The notes beneath the pieces are model-generated. The model was not told where the DNA came from, searched no databases, and saw nothing but the letters and a program-made list of their open reading frames with translations. Made by a program: the position numbers and the translations under genes. Positions 1 through 9,068 of a stretch of 64,000 bases of DNA are shown in pieces. The DNA lies in assembly GCA_964392305.1 (NCBI GenBank), contig CAYMPV010000015.1:62001-126000 (forward strand), written 5' to 3'. Within the stretch, counting starts at the first letter, position 1; each line of letters starts with the position of its first letter. The stretch comes from JACKIC01 sp964392305 (lineage in GTDB: Bacteria; Planctomycetota; UBA1135; UBA2386).

Positions 1-71
1 GGCATCGCGTGCCAGGCTTTCCAGCTCGATGGACTCGCCGTCAGGGCTTCGGCGGTCGTGGGCGGTGTCAT
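1..71 (-). CDS. possible start of a gene cut by the window edge
   Basis: An ATG on the minus strand at 69-71 opens a frame that stays free of stops to the edge of the window (about 23 codons, beginning MTPPTTAEALTASPSS). It lies 22 bp downstream of the stop of the FG-GAP gene on the same strand, so it could be the next cistron. There is no clear ribosome binding site and the peptide is too short to recognise, so this may be chance. Confidence 0.3.
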   Translation of the reverse strand, partial: MTPPTTAEALTASPSSWKAWHAM

Positions 72-93
72 CCGATGAGTTGAAGCCGTCGCA

Positions 94-2325
94 TCAGCCG
101 CCGAGTTTCGTCGCCGACAACAACACCGGTACCGGTTCGGCCGCGCCTTCGACGATGCGCACGATGCGGTCGGTGGCGACGTTGGCGAACGTCTGCGTCT
201 TGCCGCTCTTGGGCCAGCGGACTTCGAGCCGATCGATGCGCGTCGCGTGGCCGATGCCGAGGGTCTGGCGCAGCGGGTTGGCGCCGAAGCTGCCACCGCT
301 GTTGACGTGGCGGAAGATCTCGCGTTCGTGCCCGTCCTCGGTGAAGACGGCGTGCACCCGCGCGCCGATCGCGGAGCGGTTGCTGTCCTTGCCGACGAGC
401 TGCACGCACAGCCAGTGGTTGCCGAAGCCGGGATTCTGGAACAGCGCGTTGTAGGACGGATCGCCCGGATAGGCGCCGCCCATGACCGCATAGACGTCCA
501 GATCGCCGTCGGTGTCGAGGTCCGCGAACGAGATCGAGTGTCCCTTCTGCAAGTGGGCGAAACCGCCCGCCATGCTGACGTCGACGAAGTGTTTGCCGCC
601 CTCGTTCTTGTACATGAGGTTCGGCATCAGGTTGTAGTAGTAGGGATCGCCGGTGCCGAGGTAGATGTCGAGCCAGCCGTCGTTGTCGAGGTCGCCGAAG
701 TTCGCGCCCATCGGCAGCGCCGGATAGGTGAGACCGACGTCGGCCGCGACGTCCTTGAAGTGGCCCTTGCCGTCGCCGCGCCACAACTTCATCAGGTCGT
801 GGGTGCTGGCGCGCACCTTGGTGCCGAGCACGTGGCCGGCGACGTGGCCGACGCCGGTGCTGTAGGCGGCGACGAACAGGTCGAGGTTGCCGTCGTTGTC
901 GAAGTCCCAGAACCAGGTCGGGAAGCTCGCGATCGGCTTCTCCATCGCGAGCTTCGGTGCGACGTTCTCGAAGCGGTGGTCGCCGAGGTTGTGATAGAGC
1001 CGGTTCTCGCTGGCGAGGTTGCTGACGAACAGGTCGACGAGGCCGTCGCCGTCGTAGTCACCGAACGAGACGCCCTTCGTGTAGCCGAGGTTCTCGACGC
1101 CGGCCTGCGCCGCGATGTCGACGAACGTGCCGTTGCCCTGGTTCAAGAACAGCTGGCACGGTGCGTGGATCTTCGCCGTCGTTTCGTTGCCGATGTAGAG
1201 GTCGAGGTCACCGTCGTTGTCGATGTCCGCCCAGTCCGCCTGCGACGACGGGTAGGCGACGTCGCCGAGACCCGCGGCGAACGCGACGTCGACGAACGAT
1301 CCGTCACCGCGGTTCATCAGCAGCGAGTTGGGGTGGCGCCCGCCGTCGTAGAGCCACGCGCCGCGCAGCAGCACGACGTCGAGGTCGCCGTCGTTGTCGT
1401 AATCCGCCTGGAAGAGGTTGATGCCGCTGGTGATGCCGAGCAGGTTGGCCTGCTCGGTGCGCTCGGCGAACGAGCCGTTGCCTTCGTTGCGGAAGTAGCG
1501 CAGCTGGCCGTCGGCGTTCCAGAACGACATCAGGATGTCGAGGTCGTCGTCGTTGTCGAAGTCGTCGATGACGAGACCGCCGAGCAGCGCGAACGTGTCG
1601 AGCCCGACCTTCTGCGCGACGTTCGGGAAGTGCGGGAACGGGATCGACGACTGCAGCGCGGTCACCGGAATGCGGTGTTCGGCGCGCACGCCGTCGGGGT
1701 ACGTGCCGAGCGTCATGTGGGCGATGTTGAGCAACCAGCGGGCGCTGAGGTGCCAGAAGTCGTCGGGCGGCGTGTTGGCGAGCACCAGTTCGAAGCAGGG
1801 GATCGCGTGTGTCGAGCCGTCCTTCCTGGTGTGGATCGCGTCGCCGCGCAGCGGCAGGATGCAGCTCTCGGGGCTCGAACGCGCGCAGCAGTTCTGGGTC
1901 TCGGCCTGCCGGAGGTAGGCCATGCCGAGGTAGAAGACGATCGCGACGGCGGCATCGATGTCGCCGTCGATCTTGCCGTTCTGCAAGGCGTCGCGTGCCG
2001 CGACGAGGATGTCGATGCCGGCCTGCAGGTTGCCGAGCCGAAGGTGTGCCTGCGCTGCGTCGAGACGCAGCTTCCAGTCCGCGCGTTCGCCCTTGGCGGC
2101 GAGGTCGGCCCAGAGTTCCTTGGCTTTGCCGTCGCCGTGATACTTGTGCTCGGTGCGGGCGCGTTCGGCGATTTCGCGCAGGGTCGCGATCATGCGTGCG
2201 TGGCTCTGCTCTGGGGTGACCGGGGGCGACGACGCGTCGGGTCGTGTGGGCTCCTGGGCCATGGGGCTGGCGGCGAGCAGGCAGAGGAACAGGCGGGTGG
2301 CCAGCGTCGTGATGGGGTGGTGCAT
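94..2325 (-). CDS. secreted FG-GAP/VCBS repeat protein with ASPIC/UnbV C-terminal domain (CRTAC1-like)
   Basis: A 743-residue exported protein. The chosen ATG opens a clear signal peptide (MHHPITTLATRLFLCLLAA, then an Ala-rich cut site); the open frame extends upstream, but that part is Arg-rich and overlaps the TonB receptor gene antisense. Residues about 30-200 look helical and TPR-like. Residues about 255-605 hold seven Asp-rich calcium-loop repeats of the FG-GAP type, for example DYDNDGDLDV, DIDNDGDLDL and DLDTDGDLDV. Around residues 640-715 comes an ASPIC/UnbV-type segment with DRLEVRWPKSG. Such proteins form integrin-like beta-propellers on the cell surface or in the periplasm, and planctomycetes carry many of them. 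The ligand is unknown. Confidence 0.9.
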   Translation of the reverse strand: MHHPITTLATRLFLCLLAASPMAQEPTRPDASSPPVTPEQSHARMIATLREIAERARTEHKYHGDGKAKELWADLAAKGERADWKLRLDAAQAHLRLGNLQAGIDILVAARDALQNGKIDGDIDAAVAIVFYLGMAYLRQAETQNCCARSSPESCILPLRGDAIHTRKDGSTHAIPCFELVLANTPPDDFWHLSARWLLNIAHMTLGTYPDGVRAEHRIPVTALQSSIPFPHFPNVAQKVGLDTFALLGGLVIDDFDNDDDLDILMSFWNADGQLRYFRNEGNGSFAERTEQANLLGITSGINLFQADYDNDGDLDVVLLRGAWLYDGGRHPNSLLMNRGDGSFVDVAFAAGLGDVAYPSSQADWADIDNDGDLDLYIGNETTAKIHAPCQLFLNQGNGTFVDIAAQAGVENLGYTKGVSFGDYDGDGLVDLFVSNLASENRLYHNLGDHRFENVAPKLAMEKPIASFPTWFWDFDNDGNLDLFVAAYSTGVGHVAGHVLGTKVRASTHDLMKLWRGDGKGHFKDVAADVGLTYPALPMGANFGDLDNDGWLDIYLGTGDPYYYNLMPNLMYKNEGGKHFVDVSMAGGFAHLQKGHSISFADLDTDGDLDVYAVMGGAYPGDPSYNALFQNPGFGNHWLCVQLVGKDSNRSAIGARVHAVFTEDGHEREIFRHVNSGGSFGANPLRQTLGIGHATRIDRLEVRWPKSGKTQTFANVATDRIVRIVEGAAEPVPVLLSATKLGG

Positions 2326-2541
2326 GGGATCGTGGTGCGCGGGGTGCCTGGTCGCAGTTCTATCGCATGGAGGCGGGGCCGTCGCAGTCGATGCGCAGGT
2401 CGTTTGCGCAGGGCGCCAGTTCGACGAGAGTGACGGCGGGTTGGCGACGTCGTCCGTCTCGTCTCCCAGCGACTGATTCGGGGGACTTCGAGCGTCATGT
2501 GGCGTTCCTGCCCAGCCGGGGTTTGTTATGGTCTCGCCCGC

Positions 2542-4458
2542 ATGGCCCCTCGGTTCCTGACCAGCTCGGCTGTCGTGGTTCTCGGCGCATATGGCCGAGC
2601 GCAGGGGGTGTTCGATCTGAGCATCGAGGAGCTGGCGGACGTCACGGTGACCTCGGTCAGCAAGCGCAGTCAGGAGGCAGTCGGGGCGCCGGCGGTCGTG
2701 ACCGTGATGCGTCGGGAGGAGATCGCGACCTTCGGCGCCAACAGCCTCTACGAGTTGCTCGATCGACTGCCGGGCTTCATCGCCTACAACGGCACCTCCC
2801 CGCACGCTTTCTCGTCGGTGCGGGGCAATGCGTTCAACACCAACGACCGGCACCTCCTGATCCTGCTGAACGGGCGCCCCGTCCGCTTCAACGCGATCTT
2901 CGGCAGCAATCGACTGCTCTACAACATGCTGCCGGTGGAGGTCATCGAGCGCATCGAGTTCGTGCGTGGGCAAGGCGCGACGCTGTACGGCTCGAACGCG
3001 ATCTCGGGCATGATCAACATCGTGACGCGCCATGACGAAGACGACTTCGTCGAGATGAGCGGCAAGGTCGGCTCGGGTGGCGCGGCCGGCGGACAGGTGC
3101 GAACGGCGCAGACGTTCGAGGATGGCAGTCTGTTCCTCAACGTCGCGGTCGAGGACCGCCAGGATCTGGAGGCGGATTTCCAGTCGATCGTGTTCGTTCC
3201 TCCCTCGACGTTCGTGCCGACACACCGCGTCGGCGATGTGACCAACTCGGTCCGCACGCTGACAGCGAGCGGCGCCTTGGGCGACTTCTCTTTCGATGTG
3301 CTGCTCGGGGAACGCAATGGCGTGAATCTGGACGCGCTGTCGACGTCGAATCCGGCCGAAGAGGAGAGCACGTTCGTGCACGTCGGCGCTGCGTACGAGC
3401 GCGAAATCTCGGCCAGCAGCCGCGTCTCGGCCTGGCTCACCTACGGAGGCGCCGATACCGAGATCGACACTCTGGACTCCGAGTCGGCCGCGTTGGTCGG
3501 GAACGTCGATCTGCACTGGCAGCCCGACGCGGAGACGAACTTACTGATCGGCGCGACGGCGGAGAACGTGACGGGCGAGACGATCTTCCCGCCGCCGTCC
3601 AGGTTCATCCCCGATCATGATCTGTGGTCGATCGGTGTCTACTTCCAGGTCGATCGACAGGTTTCCGAGCAACTGCAGATCGGCGGTGGTGTGCAGTGGA
3701 ACAAGCCCGAAGGACGCGACAGCGCGATCGTGCCGCAGGCCTTCGCGATCTGGAAGCCGACGGATGACGCCGGCATCAAACTGCTCTGGGGGCAGTCGTT
3801 TCGATCCCCAGACCCTCGGGAGCTGTACAGCACGAGCACCGTTCAGATGGGCAATCCTGATCTCGAGCCCGAGCTGGCGCAGAACGCCAATCTGCAGCTG
3901 TTCGCGACCGGGGAGCGCTGGCGCAGTGAACTGACCTTCTACTGGTTCGAGGTCGATGACCTGATCCGCAACCAGGGCGGCATGTTCCAGAACGTCGGAC
4001 GTGTCGAACACGAAGGCATCGAGTTGGAAGGATCCTGGCGCGTCACCGATGCGTTCGATCTGCGTGGTAACGCGAACTACCTGCTCGATACCGACGATAC
4101 GCTTGCGCCGGACTGGTCCGTCAAGGTCGGAGCGGCTTTCGACGCGGGGCGGTTCGGCCGCTACGGCCTCTGGGTCACGCACTTCGCGGAGCACCAGCCA
4201 ACGGCATCGTTGTTCCCCACGACCAGTTTCGTCAATCCAGAGCCCGACGCCTACACGCTCGTGTCGCTCAAGGCCGACTACGACGTCTCCGATGTGCTGC
4301 CCGGTCGCCCCGTCGATGCCCACCTGCAAATCTACTTGAGCAACATTCTCGACGAGGAGTACTGGCACCCGGTGCACTCGACGAGCCCACTGCTGCCCAA
4401 CACCATCCCCGGTGGGCCCGCTTTCGGTGCGTTCATGGAGTTGGTCGTGCGGTTCTGA
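2542..4458 (+). CDS. TonB-dependent outer membrane receptor
   Basis: A 638-residue outer membrane receptor. After a short signal peptide ending in GRAQ comes the usual N-terminal stretch LSIEELADVTVTSVSKR. The plug domain follows (about residues 25-155, with LLNGRPV, VIERIEFVRGQGATLYGS and INIVT). The remainder is an antiparallel beta-barrel ending in a C-terminal Phe (LVVRF), as expected for BAM-assembled proteins. I chose the ATG at 2542 because the frame upstream adds a Cys/Arg-rich stretch with no signal character. It probably imports a siderophore, vitamin or oligosaccharide with TonB-ExbBD. No substrate genes sit beside it, so the ligand cannot be named. Confidence 0.92.
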   Translation: MAPRFLTSSAVVVLGAYGRAQGVFDLSIEELADVTVTSVSKRSQEAVGAPAVVTVMRREEIATFGANSLYELLDRLPGFIAYNGTSPHAFSSVRGNAFNTNDRHLLILLNGRPVRFNAIFGSNRLLYNMLPVEVIERIEFVRGQGATLYGSNAISGMINIVTRHDEDDFVEMSGKVGSGGAAGGQVRTAQTFEDGSLFLNVAVEDRQDLEADFQSIVFVPPSTFVPTHRVGDVTNSVRTLTASGALGDFSFDVLLGERNGVNLDALSTSNPAEEESTFVHVGAAYEREISASSRVSAWLTYGGADTEIDTLDSESAALVGNVDLHWQPDAETNLLIGATAENVTGETIFPPPSRFIPDHDLWSIGVYFQVDRQVSEQLQIGGGVQWNKPEGRDSAIVPQAFAIWKPTDDAGIKLLWGQSFRSPDPRELYSTSTVQMGNPDLEPELAQNANLQLFATGERWRSELTFYWFEVDDLIRNQGGMFQNVGRVEHEGIELEGSWRVTDAFDLRGNANYLLDTDDTLAPDWSVKVGAAFDAGRFGRYGLWVTHFAEHQPTASLFPTTSFVNPEPDAYTLVSLKADYDVSDVLPGRPVDAHLQIYLSNILDEEYWHPVHSTSPLLPNTIPGGPAFGAFMELVVRF

Positions 4459-4694
4459 GCCAGTCGGTGTCGAGGGCGCGCGGGTGGCTCGAGCGGCGTC
4501 GACCGGGTGGTTCGCTCGTCGCTCGCGGATTGCGCCGGGACACACGGGCACAAGTGCGCATTGGTATCGCGTGACCACTTCGAGTCCGATGCCCACGCTG
4601 ATCCGACGAGGTTCCCTGATTGGCAGGGGAGCGTCTTCTCGCCCTTGGACCACGCGATCTGCGGCAGTCGTCGCATCCGACGACCTGGACTCCC

Positions 4695-5333
4695 ATGAAG
4701 TCAACTCCCATGAGCAAACACGACCATCCCGACACGAATCCGTCCACCCGCCGTCTGCTCCTGGTGCTGCCGATGGCGCTGGTTCTTCTCGTGGCGCCGT
4801 TCACGGCCTGCGCGCAGCCCAAGGCCGAGACGACGCCTCCCGACCACGCCGAGATCGCGAAGACGGCGACGGCCACCGCCAAGGTCGTGTCCGTCGACGC
4901 TGCCTCGCGTGTGATCGTGTTGCGCGGCGAGCAGGGCGACACGCTGCGCGTGGTCGCTGGTCCCGAGGTGCGCAACTTCGCGCAGATCGCCGCGGGTGAC
5001 ACGGTGCGCATGGACTACCAGGTCTCGCTCGCCGTGGCGCTGCAGAAGCCCGGTGAAGAGTCGGCCGCGATGTCGGTCGAAGCCGCCGTCGGTCGGGCCC
5101 GCGTCGGCGAGACACCAGGTGCAGGCGTCGGCGCACAGGTCACCGTGACGGTGCGCATCGATTCCGTCGACAAGGAGCGGAACATCGTCGTCTTCACGCC
5201 GCCCAACGGTCAGAAGCAGGTGACCGATGTCGTGACCCCTGAAGGTCGCGAGTTCCTGCGTGGCCTCACGGTCGGCGACCTCGTGCAGATCACCTACACC
5301 GAAGCTCTGGCCCTGCGACTCGAGAAGCAGTGA
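4695..5333 (+). CDS. exported hypothetical protein, probable lipoprotein
   Basis: A 212-residue protein with a basic N-terminus (PSTRR), a hydrophobic segment and PFTAC, which could serve as an imperfect lipobox. The mature part is rich in beta-strand and appears to contain two related units: one with SVDAASRVIVLRGEQGDTLRV and one with SVDKERNIVVFTPPNGQ. Each is followed by a short F..I..GD or FL.GL.VGD.V segment, suggesting an internally duplicated small beta-barrel (OB/S1-like) fold. A second ATG lies at 4710. It lies 237 bp after the TonB receptor, so co-transcription is uncertain. I do not recognise the family. Confidence 0.75.
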   Translation: MKSTPMSKHDHPDTNPSTRRLLLVLPMALVLLVAPFTACAQPKAETTPPDHAEIAKTATATAKVVSVDAASRVIVLRGEQGDTLRVVAGPEVRNFAQIAAGDTVRMDYQVSLAVALQKPGEESAAMSVEAAVGRARVGETPGAGVGAQVTVTVRIDSVDKERNIVVFTPPNGQKQVTDVVTPEGREFLRGLTVGDLVQITYTEALALRLEKQ

Positions 5334-5363
5334 CGGCCAGCGAGCGGATGCAGACGGCGCCAC

Positions 5364-6542
5364 TCAACGGCTGCGTAGAGCGGCGCAGCCGTCCAGCCGG
5401 GCCTCGATCTCCGCGAGTTGAACGCGATAACGCGGCGCGCCGACGCCGCCGTAGTCGGCCCGGAACTGCTCGACCGTGAGGTTCTCGGCCAGGTCCTCGA
5501 CCGGCGGGAAGACGTCACCCACCACGAAGCCCGCCTGCAGGTGGGCCTGCGTCGCCAAGGCCGCCTCGCTCGAATCGGTCGCGACGGTGGCGAAGCGCAC
5601 ACCGGCGCGATCTGCCGCCAGGTCGCCGAACGAGAACCCGGTTCCCAATGTCAGCGAGTCGAGTTCCTCCTTCAACAAGCCGCCCAGGTCGCTGACGAAC
5701 GCGTTCTCGACGATCGCGAGTGCGGCGCTGGTCCAGAAGTGTCGTGCCCAGTCTTCGCGATCGCGCAGCGTCGTGCCGGCCCGCAGCTTCACCGCGGCCT
5801 GCACGAGGTCGCCGTTGCGGTCCAGGCCGGCGAAGCGGCTGAGGCGTTCGTGGCCGATGACGATGCCGAGCGCCAGGATCGCATCGCAGTTGTGATCGAC
5901 CGCCGAGGGCGAGTCGGCGGCCACCGCATCGGGCGAGAAGGCCAGCTGCAGCATGCGGCCGAAGCGCGCGTCGCCGCGCGGCAACGTCGGCCCCGCGGCG
6001 ACGAGGCGTTGCAGCTGCGCGGCGACGCGGTCACGTGTACCGGAGGATGCACCGGGCCAGTGCAGCACTGCCAACAGCACCGCGACGATCGCCGAAGCCA
6101 GCAACGTCGGCCGTGTACCGTGCTGGCGAAACGCGAGCCCGATCGCCGTTCCGACCATGCAGGTGACCATCGGCACGGCCGCGTTGGCGAGCATCGGCAC
6201 GTGTCCGAGTTTGACCGTTCGCACCACCAGCGCGATGCCGACGACGGTGAGCGGCACGAGCAGCAGTCGTTGCCAGCGCTGTCGACGCGTTCGACCCGGA
6301 TCGACCGTGAGCGCCGCCAGGACGCCGAGGGTGCCGTAGAACAGCGTGTGCAGGCCGATCGCGGCGACCAGGTAGGCGGCCGGGCGCCCGACTCCCGCCC
6401 AAGACTGCAACGCGCCGACCAGTCCTCCCGGCGGCAACAGCGGTGCTGGCACGAGCACCAGCGCCGACAATACGACGGCGGCAGCGGCGCGGGCGCGTGG
6501 GGTCGACGGCACGCGGACACCCTCGGATGCGTGATCGTTCAT
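5364..6542 (-). CDS. multi-spanning membrane protein of unknown function
   Basis: A 392-residue protein with about five hydrophobic segments in its first 170 residues (for example AAAAVVLSALVLVPAPLL and LLASAIVAVLLAVLHW) and a soluble C-terminal half. The C-terminal half contains HFWTSAALAIVENAF and GTGFSFGDLAADRAG, a pattern resembling small YfiM/DUF2279-like proteins, where a conserved His and a SFxDLxAD motif follow a membrane-associated helix; this resemblance is tentative. The gene is the third in a minus-strand run, 30 bp after the DUF2950 gene, and so is probably co-transcribed with DUF3300 and DUF2950. Confidence 0.7.
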   Translation of the reverse strand: MNDHASEGVRVPSTPRARAAAAVVLSALVLVPAPLLPPGGLVGALQSWAGVGRPAAYLVAAIGLHTLFYGTLGVLAALTVDPGRTRRQRWQRLLLVPLTVVGIALVVRTVKLGHVPMLANAAVPMVTCMVGTAIGLAFRQHGTRPTLLASAIVAVLLAVLHWPGASSGTRDRVAAQLQRLVAAGPTLPRGDARFGRMLQLAFSPDAVAADSPSAVDHNCDAILALGIVIGHERLSRFAGLDRNGDLVQAAVKLRAGTTLRDREDWARHFWTSAALAIVENAFVSDLGGLLKEELDSLTLGTGFSFGDLAADRAGVRFATVATDSSEAALATQAHLQAGFVVGDVFPPVEDLAENLTVEQFRADYGGVGAPRYRVQLAEIEARLDGCAALRSR

Positions 6543-6572
6543 GGTGCGTCGCCGCGACCCGACCGACGGCCG

Positions 6573-7472
6573 TCAGCCGCCGGTCACCGTCGGTAACCAC
6601 GACTCGTCTGGGTTGTAGCTGGTGATCTTCTGCGCCAGGTCCGCGGTGTCCGGGCCGAGGTCGCGTTCGAAGACGATGCCCTGCTGGTTGACGAGGAACG
6701 TCATCACGCCGGAGTTGCCGTAGGTCGCCGGCCAGGCCAGGAAGGCGAAGCCGAAGCGCAGCACGCCCTTCTCGTCGCGGTAGTCGCGCGCACCGCCTGG
6801 CGCGCTGCTGCCCTGGCCGGTGAGTATGCGGTAGTTGTAACCGTGGTAGGGGGCCGGCTCGCTGGACTCGCTGTGTTCGTAGCCTTGCGCCGCCGCCGCG
6901 GCGAGCAGCGGGCCGAGTGGGCTCTGCGGTTCGCCGTCGGCGCTGGGCCAGTAGAGGCCGTCCTGCTTGCCGGCGCTGCTGTGGAACCTGGCCGCGAACA
7001 CGGCTTGCCCGTCCTTGCCGGTGAGCGCGGAGTATTCGCGCTGCGCCTCGACGCAGGCGCGCAGCGTGTCGATCGTGGACAGCTCGTTGCGACCGACGCG
7101 ACGACTCAGGATCTCGTCGAGTCCGGCCTCGACGTCGAAGCGCCAGCGATCGCCTTCCCTGACGATCGGCAGAGGCAGCGGCCAGTTGTCGTTGCCGAGC
7201 AGCGCCGTGCAGGTGTCGCCTTCGGTCTCGAAGGTCACCTTCTCCTCGATGAGGGCGCGCACGGTCTCGAGGTCTTCGCGGTCGGCGACCTCGTCGCCGG
7301 AGCGCAGCACGTCGAAGCCGCCGGGGCCGAGCAACTCCTCGGCGCGCGTGCGGTCCTCGGCGCTGTCGACGAGCGCCTGCAGCGCGGCCGTCGGCGAGTC
7401 GAAGGTCAGCAGCGGCGCCGCGCAAGCCGGCAGGAACAGCGAGAACAGGATCGGAAGATACAGGCGAGTCAT
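6573..7472 (-). CDS. DUF2950 family lipoprotein
   Basis: A 299-residue protein with a lipoprotein signal (MTRLYLPILFSLFLPAC). The family signature is clear: YNYRILTGQG, APGGARDY, then FAFLAWPATYGNSGVMTF and a following G-V-ERDLG segment, as in DUF2950 proteins. The frame extends upstream, but the extension is the Arg-rich antisense-like translation of the DUF3300 tail, so I start at 7472 where the lipoprotein signal begins. The gene begins 28 bp after the DUF3300 gene stops on the same strand. DUF3300 and DUF2950 are often neighbours in proteobacteria and planctomycetes. Their biochemical role is unknown; both are exported. Confidence 0.9.
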   Translation of the reverse strand: MTRLYLPILFSLFLPACAAPLLTFDSPTAALQALVDSAEDRTRAEELLGPGGFDVLRSGDEVADREDLETVRALIEEKVTFETEGDTCTALLGNDNWPLPLPIVREGDRWRFDVEAGLDEILSRRVGRNELSTIDTLRACVEAQREYSALTGKDGQAVFAARFHSSAGKQDGLYWPSADGEPQSPLGPLLAAAAAQGYEHSESSEPAPYHGYNYRILTGQGSSAPGGARDYRDEKGVLRFGFAFLAWPATYGNSGVMTFLVNQQGIVFERDLGPDTADLAQKITSYNPDESWLPTVTGG

Positions 7473-7500
7473 GGGTGAGCCTCTCGTTGGAGCCGGTTGA

Positions 7501-8784
7501 TCAGCGACCGCGACCGCCGCCGCGGCCACCACCACCGCGTGAACCGCCGCGTGAACCGCCGCCGCTGGTGCCGCGCGAAGTGGCGCCGCGACTGCTCGAG
7601 GCGCGCGTCGTGCTCGGACTCTTGGCGCCGCTGAAGCTGCTGGTGCGCTGGCCGGTGGACTGCGACGCCTTCGGCTGCGCGCGCGGGGTGCTCGTGCCCG
7701 GCCGGGCCTGCGGCTGTTGACCACTCGGTCGCGTTCCTGCAGAGGGCCTGGTGCCCGTGGAGGGGCGAGTTCCTGCCGAGGGCCTCGCCGCGCCGCTCGA
7801 GGAGCCGTAGCCGCGGGCCTGGTCGCGCGTCACCCGATTCGAGGTGCCCGAGCCGCCGTATTGTCGGGCCGTCGCGCTGTCGCGGTAACCGACTCCCTTG
7901 CGATGCGAAGGGTCGTGTTGCCACTTGTTGTTGGCGCCGCGCCCCGGTTGCTGCGAGGGCCGGTTGCCGGTGCGGCCGTTGAAGTTGTTCGTGCGGTCGA
8001 TGTCGATGTTGACGTTGTTGTTGCCGCCGCCCCAGTTGCAGTTGCCCCAGATCGCCGCGCCCCAGGCCACGCCGACCGCGAACGTGAACGCCGGGTAGAC
8101 GGGTCGGTAGGGGGGATACATCGCCGGGTAGTAGTAGGACGGGTAGTACCAGCTCCCGTAGACCGCGGTCGGGTAGTAGGTGGGTACGTAGACGATCTCA
8201 GGGTCGGCCGCCTGGATCACGATGACCTTGTCCTCCCGCTGCTCGACCGTCTGTTCCTTGGTCGTCTTCAGGTTGCCGGCCTCGAGCGCCTTCTTGCGCA
8301 TGTCCTGCACCGTCTCCATCAGTGCGTTCTGGTCGGCGAGGAACGCATCACCGAGGTCCTGGGTCCACTCGAGGTTGTCGTTCATCTGCTTGAGCACCGT
8401 CGGCAGCCCGCAGATCGACTTGACGCTCGGGTCCCAATCCTTGTCCTTCATCGCCTTCTCGAGCGCTTCGCCCTTCAGCGTCGCGTTCTTCTGTTGCCAC
8501 CGCGCCGCCTCGACGATCTCGAGCGGGTAGGTGGAGGCCATCAGCACCTGCGCGAGCAGACCGTCATTGTAGAGCGCGATGGGCGCGACGAGTTGCTCGA
8601 GCTTCTCCTTGGGGATGGGCGCGGGTTTCGCCGCATCCTGCGAGGGTGCCGCGGCGGGCTCTTGCGGCTTTTCGGCCTTCGCGGCGGGCACCGGGTTCTG
8701 ACCGGCTGGGGCCGATGGTGTCGGTTGTTGGGCGACGACCGCGCTGAACAGCAGTGCGGCGAGGATGGATGCTCTGGTGGGCAT
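7501..8784 (-). CDS. DUF3300 domain exported protein with Ser/Arg/Gly-rich tail
   Basis: A 427-residue exported protein. After a signal peptide (TRASILAALLFSAVVAQQ) and a Pro/Ala-rich linker, residues about 75-235 carry the DUF3300 hallmark: LVAPIALYNDGLLAQVLMAS, then YPLEIVEAARW, KDWDPSVKS, and LGDAFLADQ. A Tyr/Pro-rich segment with repeated YYP follows, then a long low-complexity C-terminus of Ser, Thr, Arg and Gly ending in RGGGGRGGGRGR. The ATG at 8784 is the first that gives a signal peptide. First gene of a likely DUF3300-DUF2950-membrane protein operon. It diverges from the cytochrome gene across 284 bp, where I recognise no defined promoter. Confidence 0.9.
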   Translation of the reverse strand: MPTRASILAALLFSAVVAQQPTPSAPAGQNPVPAAKAEKPQEPAAAPSQDAAKPAPIPKEKLEQLVAPIALYNDGLLAQVLMASTYPLEIVEAARWQQKNATLKGEALEKAMKDKDWDPSVKSICGLPTVLKQMNDNLEWTQDLGDAFLADQNALMETVQDMRKKALEAGNLKTTKEQTVEQREDKVIVIQAADPEIVYVPTYYPTAVYGSWYYPSYYYPAMYPPYRPVYPAFTFAVGVAWGAAIWGNCNWGGGNNNVNIDIDRTNNFNGRTGNRPSQQPGRGANNKWQHDPSHRKGVGYRDSATARQYGGSGTSNRVTRDQARGYGSSSGAARPSAGTRPSTGTRPSAGTRPSGQQPQARPGTSTPRAQPKASQSTGQRTSSFSGAKSPSTTRASSSRGATSRGTSGGGSRGGSRGGGGRGGGRGR

Positions 8785-9068
8785 GGGATTGCTCTCGGTT
8801 GCGACAAACGACTCGGCGGATCGTAGCCAAGATCGCGTTCCAGTTTGCATACGCACATCTGGGCGCGCCGCGGGATCGGCAGGATGGGGGGGCAAGGCAT
8901 GGTCGCCTGGCGAGCGCCGGTCGGCTGGCCTGCGGTGGCACGATCGAGGGGGCGCCCATGGCCGACGAAGCCGAGGGTTTGGGTGCCTGTCACGCATGCA
9001 GGTTGCGGGCTACCATCGATGTCCCCTCTCGCCAGCCCGACAGTCTCTCCAGCCTGACAGTTGGTTCC

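Noticed and set aside
247..2433. 728-codon open frame on the plus strand opposite the FG-GAP gene
   Set aside because: It is an antisense shadow: Val/Glu/Asp/Arg-rich with no domain logic, produced by the GC-rich codon pattern of the real gene.
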